Shown here: positions 16,909 to 23,986 of the stretch, in pieces
How the letters are laid out: each line of letters opens with the position of its first letter
Numbering within the stretch: position 1 is the stretch's first letter
Source of the DNA: Ruegeria meonggei
Lineage (GTDB): Bacteria > Pseudomonadota > Alphaproteobacteria > Rhodobacterales > Rhodobacteraceae
Assembly: GCF_900172215.1 (NCBI RefSeq)
Contig: NZ_FWFP01000003.1
Coordinates: forward strand, 124,001-188,000
DNA: 64,000 bases
Direction of reading: 5' to 3'
Made by a program: the position numbers and the translations under genes
The notes under the pieces: model-generated
The model's database searches: none
The model's input: the letters and a program-made list of their open reading frames with translations, nothing else
Told to the model about the DNA's origin: nothing

Positions 16909-17234
16909 AGCTGATCGGCCATATCCAACTCAGATAAGAAATCTCAGCGCGCTGTGAGTTCCAACCACCACCGGTACCGTCGGCTCGGCACTATGATCTG
17001 CAAACGTGGTTGCTGATTGATGCCGCAATTATTTCGGCAAAAAAATCTGAGTGCCCGAGATTATACATAGTGCCGCGCAGACCCCCCGGTGGGGCCACAT
17101 CAGGACCAACTCTCTCCACCTGCAAGAAATTCCCTTTAATACAATAAAAACAATGAGTTGACGATTGTCTCGGCATGAATCATCTAGGCGTTGCATCGCA
17201 CTGATGCAGTACCACCAAGAATAGGAATAGTAGA
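16909..17234. other. Non-coding gap with a 10-bp inverted repeat
   Basis: A 326-base stretch in the island without a convincing gene. CGGCACTATG at 16986-16995 is the exact reverse complement of CATAGTGCCG at 17066-17075, with 70 bases between. A short TGCCG/CGGCA hairpin lies within. The repeat could be a recombinase or regulator site, or the stem of an RNA. Confidence 0.45.
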
Positions 17235-17402
17235 ATGATCGTCTTTGACTTTTGCCTCGGCCCCTTTGACTTGCTCGTCGAGCGTGAGACCCGTTCAGTC
17301 CCCTTCAAGGTGACCCGTGAGGGACCGGGCGAGACTTTCGTTAACGTTGGCCGCCACCGCCTGACGTTCACGAACCACAGAAGGTGCCCCAAGGCGTCCT
17401 GA
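17235..17402 (+). CDS. Hypothetical small protein (55 aa)
   Basis: An ATG at 17235 opens a 55-codon frame ending in TGA at 17402. AGGA lies eight bases before the ATG, a well placed ribosome binding site. The product starts MIVFDFCLGPFDLLVERETR and continues with FKVTREGPGETFVNVGRHRL, a balanced, charged sequence consistent with a small beta-rich domain; the C-terminus has CPKAS. It matches no family I recognise. It precedes the serine recombinase by 143 bases on the same strand and could be a small regulator or accessory protein. Coding status rests on the start context only. Confidence 0.45.
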   Translation: MIVFDFCLGPFDLLVERETRSVPFKVTREGPGETFVNVGRHRLTFTNHRRCPKAS

Positions 17403-17477
17403 ACGCATGGGTCTCATTTGACCGGAGTGTAACAAGACAGGTGCCAACCCCTCAGATACTGTCTCATTTAAGTGGGG

Positions 17478-17521
17478 TTGACATTTAAAGCGCACTTTCT
17501 TACTTAACCTAAAGAGGTTAA
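17478..17521 (+). promoter_or_regulatory. Promoter/operator region of the serine recombinase gene
   Basis: A consensus -35 box TTGACA (17478-17483) is followed by a perfect inverted repeat TTAACC-TAAAGA-GGTTAA at 17504-17521, in the -10/start region about 25 bases before the ATG at 17546. The arrangement suggests a repressor-controlled promoter. Confidence 0.5.
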
Positions 17522-17545
17522 TGATACACACTCGGAGACAGGCAC

Positions 17546-18097
17546 ATGCTAATTGGATACGCGCGGACGTCGACAGCAGACCAGATCGCAGGGTTTGAGG
17601 CGCAGCAGCGTGAGTTGAAAGACCATGGTTGTGAGAAGGTGTTTGCTGAGCAGGTCAGTAGTGTGAAGCAGAGAGACCATCTTGAGGCCGCCATAGACTT
17701 TTCCCGTGAAGGTGACACTCTGGTGGTCACTAAGCTGGACCGTCTGGCGCGCTCGGTCCCTGACCTCATCGATATTCGCAAGCGGCTTTCAGCCAAAGGC
17801 GTTCGACTACACATCATGAACATGCCAATGATGAACGATAGCGCCACTGCACAGATGCTTGAGACAATCCTCGGGGCCGTTGCTCAGTTTGAACGTGAGG
17901 TGATGCTTGAAAGGCAGCGTGAAGGGATTGCGAAGGCCAAGGCCGAGGGGAAATTCAAAGGGCGCCCAGCTATGGACGAGACTAAGGCCGCAGCCATTCG
18001 TGAGGCGTTCCAAAATGGTGAGAAGCCAACCCAGATCGCAAGGGACTATGGGGTCAGTAGAGCGACGGTTTACAGGCTTGCCAAAGAGGCGGCGTAA
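17546..18097 (+). CDS. Serine recombinase, resolvase/invertase family
   Basis: A 183-residue site-specific recombinase. GYARTSTADQ at the N-terminus holds the catalytic serine (residue 9), KLDRLARS near residue 67 supplies active-site arginines, QFEREVMLERQREGIAKAKAEGKFKGRP is the long E helix linker, and the C-terminal 40 residues form a helix-turn-helix (TQIARDYGVSRATVYRLAK). Length is normal for Hin/Tn3-resolvase enzymes, which invert or resolve DNA at short inverted sites. A good GGAGACAGG site precedes the ATG. It acts in addition to the tyrosine integrase at the other end; the DNA segment it works on is not evident. Confidence 0.93.
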   Translation: MLIGYARTSTADQIAGFEAQQRELKDHGCEKVFAEQVSSVKQRDHLEAAIDFSREGDTLVVTKLDRLARSVPDLIDIRKRLSAKGVRLHIMNMPMMNDSATAQMLETILGAVAQFEREVMLERQREGIAKAKAEGKFKGRPAMDETKAAAIREAFQNGEKPTQIARDYGVSRATVYRLAKEAA

Positions 18098-18845
18098 GAC
18101 GCGGATTTTGTAACCCGCAGGCCCCTTGTTTTACTGCCTAAATGGATAGCTGGCGGTGACTTGAGTGACCCCAGAGGCAAGTTGACCCCCATACGAGCCC
18201 CCACAGAACGATCAGCTAGCGGCAGTCATCCCCCATAATAGCCCTACCTGACGGCCGGACAGGGTCAATTCACCCACACTATAGCCGTACACAGAATTTC
18301 CGAATTGCCTCGTTTCGTGGAAGTGCGAGGCGATGTCAGCATGGCGTTATCACCGACCGACAAGGAAGGCTGATAGCAGACCATCTGTGGTGGGGCGTCC
18401 TGTGTGCTGGATGTCTCACCCAAGCATTCCCCGTGAGTTGCCCCGTGGGTTTCCCTGAAGCGGAACCTATCGGGCACTTCATGTGTATTTCCGATCTTTG
18501 TTGTCTTGAGATGGCGGGGCTTAGGTCCCGTCAGATCATTCCAGCGCGTCTCTGCATCAGGGCGTCATCCGTTAAAAATCCACCTTGCACACAGTGTAGC
18601 ACGGGGTGGTGTCGGTAAAAGGTCCCTCCGCATATGTAATAGTAACCCTACAGGCTATCCTTAAGGTGCGTCGACCTTCGTCTCCTTCATCAAAATCAAC
18701 CCAATAAAGTCTTCCCCTGAAGGTAATGCAGTTTCACTGCCAACACGTTCAGGTGCCCCCCATGGCTCGCTCCGCTCGTGGAGAGACCAAGTGATGATGA
18801 TCGTCATTCATCACACCACAATCCCATCGTAAGGAACCCTCGAAA
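18098..18845. other. 748-base island segment without a convincing gene
   Basis: No frame here combines a ribosome binding site, a recognisable product and a normal length. A six-base stem (GCCTCG/CGAGGC, about 18308-18330) and imperfect palindromes near 18793 are the only structures seen by eye. It lies between the recombinase and the zinc-finger/RNase HI run, so it may contain a promoter, a recombination site, or an untranslated RNA. Confidence 0.4.
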
Positions 18846-19304
18846 ATGAACATCGTCACATCCCTTCAGGGGAACCTTAAGGCGTGCACTAGGTGCAGCC
18901 ATACGTTTGAACCTAGAAGGTCCGACCAAAAGTACTGCTCAGTCAAATGCAAGAAGGCGGGGAGTAAGAACAGCACAAGAGGTGCCCGTGCCGTGGAGAA
19001 CAAGGTGCGGTCTAGGACGCATTATATTCGCGCTATGGACTTGGAACGCATGGTCTACTCCGTCGCTCCGTCAGAACGCCTCGGCGTCATGCAGCAAATA
19101 CTGACTTACATCTGCGTGGATGCTGGTCTCAGGAACATTCTGTGTGACCTGAGGCTATTGCGAGAGCCGCCCAGAATGTCGGGGCGTAAGAACATCGCTC
19201 AAGCCGCCAGCAGCTACACCCGTAAGTTCTATGGTCTATCCATCCAAACGTATGTCCGCAGGGTGCAAGCCGGGAATGAGATTGAAGGCATTGCGATAAC
19301 GTAG
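18846..19304 (+). CDS. Zinc-finger protein of unknown function (152 aa)
   Basis: A 152-residue protein with CTRCSHTFEPRRSDQKYCS and VKCKK in residues 14-38: two CxxC/CxxxC-type half-sites forming a small treble-clef-like zinc finger seen in many phage and plasmid proteins. The rest is basic and helical (TRGARAVENKVRSRTHYIRAMD, SYTRKFYGLSIQTYVRR), as in a nucleic-acid binding domain. AAGGAACC precedes the ATG. It heads a same-strand run with the 118-residue protein and RNase HI. I do not recognise the family; a replication or transcription accessory role is a guess. Confidence 0.68.
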   Translation: MNIVTSLQGNLKACTRCSHTFEPRRSDQKYCSVKCKKAGSKNSTRGARAVENKVRSRTHYIRAMDLERMVYSVAPSERLGVMQQILTYICVDAGLRNILCDLRLLREPPRMSGRKNIAQAASSYTRKFYGLSIQTYVRRVQAGNEIEGIAIT

Positions 19305-19378
19305 CGGGGGCATAATCACCCCAACCAGCGATCAGGACGTCCATAACGGGCGTCTTTATTCATTTTTGGAGAAACACA

Positions 19379-19735
19379 ATGGAACTGAATGAACAGAACC
19401 GCGTGGCTGACAAACGGTTACGCCGTATCGGCTATGACAAGCGACGAGCATTCACGAAACGCCTGAGGTCAACCGCACGTGCCCGTCTGGGCCACGATAA
19501 GATTGATGACCAGCTTGCCCCTTGGGCCGACCGACCAAGCCATTGGGCCAGCATGAGAGTGCGCCCTGAAGTGGTGGTTGCAGTCAACACCGTGCGTGAG
19601 CGCATGGTCAAACAGTTGGAGCGTGAGGTCTCACAGAGCGAAGCGCTTTCATTCTTGGTTGAGCTTGGCGTGGTCGCCATGACCGACCGCAAACAAACCA
19701 CAGCCCCCAAACGAACGAAGAAGAAGCCCAAATGA
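19379..19735 (+). CDS. Basic hypothetical protein co-translated with RNase HI
   Basis: A 118-residue, strongly basic protein. Residues 1-60 are rich in Arg/Lys (KRLRRIGYDKRRAFTKRLRS), a middle helix holds VNTVRERMVKQLEREVSQSE, and the tail ends KQTTAPKRTKKKPK, so nucleic-acid binding is likely. The 75-100 region (SEALSFLVELGVVAMTD) resembles the C-terminus of small ribbon-helix-helix-like proteins, but this is uncertain. GGAGAAAC precedes the ATG. Its stop overlaps the rnhA start (ATGA at 19732-19735), so the two are translated together. Family unknown. Confidence 0.7.
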   Translation: MELNEQNRVADKRLRRIGYDKRRAFTKRLRSTARARLGHDKIDDQLAPWADRPSHWASMRVRPEVVVAVNTVRERMVKQLEREVSQSEALSFLVELGVVAMTDRKQTTAPKRTKKKPK

Positions 19736-20193
19736 CAAACACTGAAATCACTATTCACACTGATGGCTCATGCCTTGGAAACCCCGGTCGCGGCGGCTGG
19801 GCTGCAACTCTCCGACGATACGAAGGCGGCAAAGAGGTCAAGAAGCGGTCCATCAATGGCGGCGTCAAACACACCACCAACAACAGGATGGAAATGACAG
19901 CCGCCATTCAGGGCCTAAAAAAGATCAAGAAAGGCGAAAAAGCTCAGATCACCGTTTACTCTGACAGCCGGTTGCTCATCCAAGGAATGACTGATTGGCA
20001 CCACAAATGGCAGACTAACGGCTGGCGTAAAGCGGGCGGTAAGCCCGTCGAAAACCGCGACCTTTGGGAGGAACTACTCACAGTGACTGACGAGCTTAAC
20101 GTGCAATGGGAATGGGTTCGGGGCCACGCAGGAGACCGAAGAAATGAAGAAGTAGACGCAATGGCTGCTGACGCTGCCTACAAAGCGGCCTGA
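19732..20193 (+). CDS. rnhA: Ribonuclease HI
   Basis: A 153-residue RNase HI that cuts the RNA strand of RNA-DNA hybrids. The four metal-binding residues are all present: D11 (HTDGS), E54 (NRMEMTAA), D78 (VYSDSR) and D142 (EEVDAMA), and the helper histidine is in VRGHAGD (H132). Length equals the chromosomal enzyme (about 155), so it should be active. Because it lies in the island with two unknown nucleic-acid binding proteins and is translationally coupled to one, it is probably an additional copy serving element replication or an RNA-linked function, not the housekeeping gene. Confidence 0.93.
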   Translation: MTNTEITIHTDGSCLGNPGRGGWAATLRRYEGGKEVKKRSINGGVKHTTNNRMEMTAAIQGLKKIKKGEKAQITVYSDSRLLIQGMTDWHHKWQTNGWRKAGGKPVENRDLWEELLTVTDELNVQWEWVRGHAGDRRNEEVDAMAADAAYKAA

Positions 20194-20228
20194 GTTCGGG
20201 GCATATTGTCCCGAGAACACCACGTTTA

Positions 20229-20250
20229 CCCCGGCGGTATTCTTCCGGGG
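20229..20250. terminator. Hairpin between convergent rnhA and HNH genes
   Basis: CCCCGG (20229-20234) and CCGGGG (20245-20250) form a perfect six-base stem with a ten-base loop. A weaker CGGG/CCCG hairpin lies about 35 bases before it. There is no clear T run, so it is a possible bidirectional terminator only. Confidence 0.4.
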
Positions 20251-20303
20251 CAGATGGGTTTGGCATAGAGGCTCCAAAGGCTCGTTTGCAGTGGCACGAC
20301 GAG

Positions 20304-21686
20304 TCAAACCGTATCGCTCAGGCGCTTCTTCAAAACCTCCGCTAAGCCTTCTTTGTCGTTCGCTGAGTGCAACGCACGGTGGCAGTTTGGACAGACAGCA
20401 GCGCAGTTTTCTACGGTGTCGGGACCACCCTCTGCTAGAGGCAATATGTGGTGTGTTTCGAGATAACCTGTGCCATCTGGTCTGCGGAAAGGTGCTTTTT
20501 GTTGACACAGTTCGCACACGCCATTTGCCCTTTGCTGTGTGTACGCAACGACGCGTGGGTCGCGGACGTAGACCGTCCCGAGTGCTAGCTCTTTCTTTGG
20601 TGACGGATTACCAGCAGGCGGTTCTGAGAGCATTTCAGGCCGCGAAAGTATAGCCTTGGTCTTTTTCTCCAACTCATCCCGGTTGTCAGTCGGCATTGCC
20701 AAGTCGAAATCCGCGAGCCGTTTCTTCGCGGTTTCAACGACTTCATTTGGGAATTGCTCGAAGTGATCGACTACAATTTGTTCGTAAGACTTACCGGATG
20801 CCGATACTTCATCGAACCCACTGGCACGAGAGCGCACGCGCTTTTCAATGACATGCACAGCACCGTGTTTCCGAATTTGGCTCGGTTCTCGACCAAGCCC
20901 CGGGAACCGTCCGAAGTCACGTTTGGTATCCTGCCAATCAATCAGAACTTCCGCTAGCTGGTTCTCCAATGGCTTATCGCTTGCCAGTAGCTCCCGTAGC
21001 ACTTCTGATTTTGGCAGCGGCCTTTCGACTTTCGGAACCTGCCCCCCGCTTTCACGAAAAGCCTGAATGCGGTTTCTTATGTCATACGCAGCCAACAATA
21101 ATTCGCGCTCTGGCAACGTAAAGACTTCAAGTTCAACGTCACGAACACGCTCGTGCCCAAGCCCAATACCTTTGTAATTTTCATCATACTTCCGCAACTC
21201 CATAAGCTTCATGTAAACACCGTTTGGGTTACGGAAGGTGTCGTTGCCGCTAAGCCCCTGCATAACTGCTGTCGCACGTATTTCGTCCGCGAGTGCAGTC
21301 AACGGTTTAGATGTTTTGCTGGGAATACTCGGCGCGTGTCGAAGATAGAACTCAGTTGCGAGGATAAGTTCGTCGCGCGACCAGTCCGGATTTCGTGTTG
21401 GCGGCGGATTCTCAACCACTTCAAATCTTAGGTTCTCTAAGACCTGCACGGCGCGCCCTTGCCCACCAGATGAGTTCTTAGCATTAAGCGGAACAAATCC
21501 CGGCCCAACATATCCATGCGCGGCCCCCACGATAGCCTTAGAATCGTAGTATTTCCCGTTGTGGAGAAGGTGGTACTTCTTCGAACTACCGAAGCCATAC
21601 TTTTTGAGAAACCTGGTTTTGCCAAGCTCGTCGTATTCGTCACATGCGGCTATGATTGATGCTGTAGTAATGTCAGATAAACTCAT
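20304..21686 (-). CDS. HNH endonuclease with McrA-like (ScoMcrA-type) N-terminal region
   Basis: A 460-residue multidomain nuclease. Residues 1-65 (TTASIIAACDEYDELGKTRF, KKYHLLHNGKYYDSKAIVG) resemble the N-terminal head domain of ScoMcrA, which cuts phosphorothioated or methylated DNA. Residues 100-200 (NPDWSRDELILATEFYLR) form a second module common in McrA-type enzymes. The C-terminal HNH domain has CELC (391-394), LETHHILPLAEGG (H412, H413), N427, CPNC (432-435) and HRALH, so zinc and catalytic sites are intact. It is transcribed toward rnhA and diverges closely from the RadC-like gene. A type IV restriction role against invading DNA is the best guess; the modification recognised is unknown. 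Confidence 0.8.
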   Translation of the reverse strand: MSLSDITTASIIAACDEYDELGKTRFLKKYGFGSSKKYHLLHNGKYYDSKAIVGAAHGYVGPGFVPLNAKNSSGGQGRAVQVLENLRFEVVENPPPTRNPDWSRDELILATEFYLRHAPSIPSKTSKPLTALADEIRATAVMQGLSGNDTFRNPNGVYMKLMELRKYDENYKGIGLGHERVRDVELEVFTLPERELLLAAYDIRNRIQAFRESGGQVPKVERPLPKSEVLRELLASDKPLENQLAEVLIDWQDTKRDFGRFPGLGREPSQIRKHGAVHVIEKRVRSRASGFDEVSASGKSYEQIVVDHFEQFPNEVVETAKKRLADFDLAMPTDNRDELEKKTKAILSRPEMLSEPPAGNPSPKKELALGTVYVRDPRVVAYTQQRANGVCELCQQKAPFRRPDGTGYLETHHILPLAEGGPDTVENCAAVCPNCHRALHSANDKEGLAEVLKKRLSDTV

Positions 21687-21808
21687 GACGACATCTTGCT
21701 GCTAGCGTGACGCAAAGCAAGACCAGATCGCGGAAATCCGTTCATTTACGTATCGTTAACCAACGTCCTGCCAATTTCTACGGAAGGAGTTCAACAGCGG
21801 GCGCGGGT

Positions 21809-22747
21809 ATGAAAAGCCAGATCATAGACCACCTCAAAGGGGTGATAGCGGGAGACAGAAAGAAGTTCGGCAAGCTAGTCAAATACGACGGGCAATACGG
21901 CTTCTCAGAGGATGCGATGAAGGGGCTTAAAGACCTCGACGCGCGAATTCCCCCACCGGACGCAATCAGCGAACCAGCCCATTCACCCAGTTATGTTTAT
22001 CGTGACCGTCTATCGCCAAAGAACGCAGCCGGGGGTGGCCTCGTTACGGGTGATGACGGAGCCAAACGACCTCACTATTGGGGGCACCGCCAGCGCCTAA
22101 GAGATCGCTTCTTAAAAGGCGGTCACCGACCAATGCCCGAGTACGAACTACTGGAACTCCTTCTGTTCAACGCCATCCAAAGAATTGACGTTAAACCTCT
22201 TGCGAAACGTCTACTGGCAGAATTTGGCGACCTAAACGGGGTCATTGCAGCATCAAGGCATCGAATACTCCAAGTCGATGGCGCAAACGACTGGGTATAC
22301 TATCACCTCAGAGTGGTCGAAGCGTTTGGGCACAGAATGGCACAGGCTCAGGTATTGAAGCGGGATGTGGTTTCATCTTGGGAAGCCTTGGTCACCTACT
22401 GCAGGACCGCAATGGCGCACCGAGAGGTGGAACAGTTCCGTGTCCTGTATCTGGACCGCAAGAATGTTCTGATAGCTGACGAGGAACAGGCAAAAGGTAC
22501 TGTTGACCATGTGCCGGTGTATCCCCGCGAGATCGTCAAACGCGCTCTAGAACTGAACGCGAGTTCCCTCATCCTCGTCCACAACCATCCTTCAGGTGAC
22601 CCTTCGCCGAGTACTTCGGACGTCCTTATGACAGAGCGCATTCAGGATGCTTGCGACACAATGGGCATCACCGTCCACGACCACGTTATTGTCGGAAAGA
22701 AGGAAGAGTACTCGTTCAGCACTAACGGGTTGCTAACAAGAGGTTAA
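21809..22747 (+). CDS. RadC/JAB-domain protein
   Basis: About 312 residues from the ATG at 21809; a GTG at 21707 would give 346 but lies only 20 bases from the divergent HNH start, and neither has an ideal ribosome binding site. The middle (HYWGHRQRLRDRFLKGG, ELLELLLFNA) is the RadC helix-hairpin-helix region, and the C-terminus has the JAMM metal motif LVHNHPSGDPSPSTSD. RadC-like proteins are common on islands and plasmids; despite the name their biochemical role is unsettled and they are not confirmed repair enzymes. The N-terminal 100 residues are unusual for the family and have no recognised domain. Confidence 0.88.
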   Translation: MKSQIIDHLKGVIAGDRKKFGKLVKYDGQYGFSEDAMKGLKDLDARIPPPDAISEPAHSPSYVYRDRLSPKNAAGGGLVTGDDGAKRPHYWGHRQRLRDRFLKGGHRPMPEYELLELLLFNAIQRIDVKPLAKRLLAEFGDLNGVIAASRHRILQVDGANDWVYYHLRVVEAFGHRMAQAQVLKRDVVSSWEALVTYCRTAMAHREVEQFRVLYLDRKNVLIADEEQAKGTVDHVPVYPREIVKRALELNASSLILVHNHPSGDPSPSTSDVLMTERIQDACDTMGITVHDHVIVGKKEEYSFSTNGLLTRG

Positions 22748-22796
22748 CGGCATACCTGACAGTTAGACCTTTGCCCTATCGAACAGTTTTCCAATC

Positions 22797-23192
22797 ATGA
22801 AACGCATACTTACAGCCGCCTCTTTCATCCTCGCAACAACTGCTCTGGCGGGTGGCACATACGTCCGAGATGCCGACACCATCGTTGTCGATGGCACTCC
22901 TGTGCGCTTAAACGGCGTCGATGCGCCTGAGTTGGGCACTCGATCTGGTCGGAATGCTAAACGGTGGATGGTCAACTATCTTCGCGGGAAGACTGTAACG
23001 TGCGACTTGAACGGAGAACGTACCTATGACCGCTGGGTCGGTGTTTGCTATGCGGATGGTCAGGACGTGGGTGCCGCTGTGATTGCCGCTGGCCACGCAC
23101 TAGATTGCCCTCGGTACTCAGGTGGCAGATACAGGAAGTTGGAAACAGCCGCAGCCAAATCACGGCTGAAACGTGCGGGATATTGCAGATAG
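22797..23192 (+). CDS. Exported thermonuclease-family (SNase-like) protein
   Basis: A 131-residue protein with an N-terminal signal peptide (ILTAASFILATTALAGG, residues 4-20) and a staphylococcal nuclease-like core. Key positions match the active enzyme: D27/T28 in DADTIV, R37 and D42/E45 in VRLNGVDAPE, and R79 in YDRWVG. It should be a small secreted or periplasmic Ca-dependent nuclease. It is shorter than S. aureus nuclease (149 mature residues), lacking part of the C-terminal helix. It heads a same-strand run with two small membrane proteins that use TTG and GTG starts. Confidence 0.87.
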   Translation: MKRILTAASFILATTALAGGTYVRDADTIVVDGTPVRLNGVDAPELGTRSGRNAKRWMVNYLRGKTVTCDLNGERTYDRWVGVCYADGQDVGAAVIAAGHALDCPRYSGGRYRKLETAAAKSRLKRAGYCR

Positions 23193-23205
23193 AAGGACCC
23201 TCAAA

Positions 23206-23397
23206 TTGAGAAAATCAAGACTGCTAGGAGCCGCCGCTGGGGGGCTGCTCGGGTTTTTAGTGGGCAGCGGTACAGGCATTGTCGGCGGGCCATTTGTCGC
23301 CATAGCCGGAGTTTCGGTTTTCACCTCTATTGGGGCTGGTTGGGGGTTCAGTGCAGGGCCTGACTTAGCCAACTGGTGGGCCAAGCGAAATTCGTAA
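23206..23397 (+). CDS. Glycine-rich small membrane protein
   Basis: A 63-residue protein, almost wholly hydrophobic and glycine-rich (LLGAAAGGLLGFLVGSGTG, FVAIAGVSVFTSIGAGWGFS), with two likely membrane spans and a glycine-zipper look. The TTG at 23206 was chosen because AGAAGGA sits eight bases before it; starting further upstream would overlap the thermonuclease gene. Small glycine-zipper proteins can insert in membranes and form oligomers, but no function can be assigned. It follows the thermonuclease by 13 bases. Confidence 0.6.
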   Translation: MRKSRLLGAAAGGLLGFLVGSGTGIVGGPFVAIAGVSVFTSIGAGWGFSAGPDLANWWAKRNS

Positions 23398-23423
23398 TTC
23401 AGGCAAACGAGAAGGAACCACAG

Positions 23424-23888
23424 GTGGCAGTCCCTAACGAAGCCCAGCATCAAAGGAACTTTGAAGAGTTCCAGATGATAAACGAAAAAGCTATTGATAC
23501 CTCAAATATTGTACTGAAAAGTGCGCTGCTTATCAACGGTGGTGCGGCTGTTGCCGTGCTTGGTTTTGTTGCCTCGATAGTTAAAGACAACGGCGACTTA
23601 ACGGCACTATTGGAAGGTGTTGCGTTTGCACTGATGTACTTCGCGTGGGGCGTTGCTGCTTCGGTTATTGCGTTAGCTTTGGCCTATTTGACCCACTACT
23701 CAATGCTGGCGATCTTGAATAAGAGAACTGAGGGGAAAAGTGATCGCCTGAGTCGTATTGCCAATGTTTCATCTCACGTTTTGGCATTTCTAGCCACAGT
23801 TTCGGCGATAGGGCTTTTTGTGCTCGGAGCCTATCAGGTCAAAGCGACGATCTCATCCGATGCTTTGGCATCCTCGCTGATGGAATAG
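23424..23888 (+). CDS. Hypothetical membrane protein (154 aa)
   Basis: A 154-residue protein with a soluble N-terminal helix (QHQRNFEEFQMINEKAIDTS) and three to four hydrophobic segments: ALLINGGAAVAVLGFVASIV, LLEGVAFALMYFAWGVAASV with ALALAYLTHY, and VLAFLATVSAIGLFVLGAYQ. The GTG at 23424 is preceded by GAAGGA at seven bases; an upstream GTG at 23376 overlaps the previous gene and lacks such a site. Similar small membrane proteins accompany mobile elements. I do not recognise the family. Confidence 0.68.
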   Translation: MAVPNEAQHQRNFEEFQMINEKAIDTSNIVLKSALLINGGAAVAVLGFVASIVKDNGDLTALLEGVAFALMYFAWGVAASVIALALAYLTHYSMLAILNKRTEGKSDRLSRIANVSSHVLAFLATVSAIGLFVLGAYQVKATISSDALASSLME

Positions 23889-23986
23889 AGGTAGCCCACC
23901 ACCAGGCAAAAACGCCTTGGTCAGAAAGTATTTGGGTTACTTTGTATTTTCACCCCTCGGCTCTTCTCTAGCGAGGAAGCGGTATT

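Noticed and set aside
17023-17047. TGCCG/CGGCA hairpin as a terminator
   Set aside because: The stem is only five pairs and is followed by A on the plus strand, with the T run on the wrong side on the minus strand.
18433-18618. 61-codon frame in the island gap
   Set aside because: Cysteine-rich random-looking product, GTG start, no ribosome binding site, overlapped by an equally poor frame on the other strand.
17478-20193. Retron or CRISPR-like system
   Set aside because: No reverse transcriptase, no cas genes and no regularly spaced repeats were found near the RNase HI gene.
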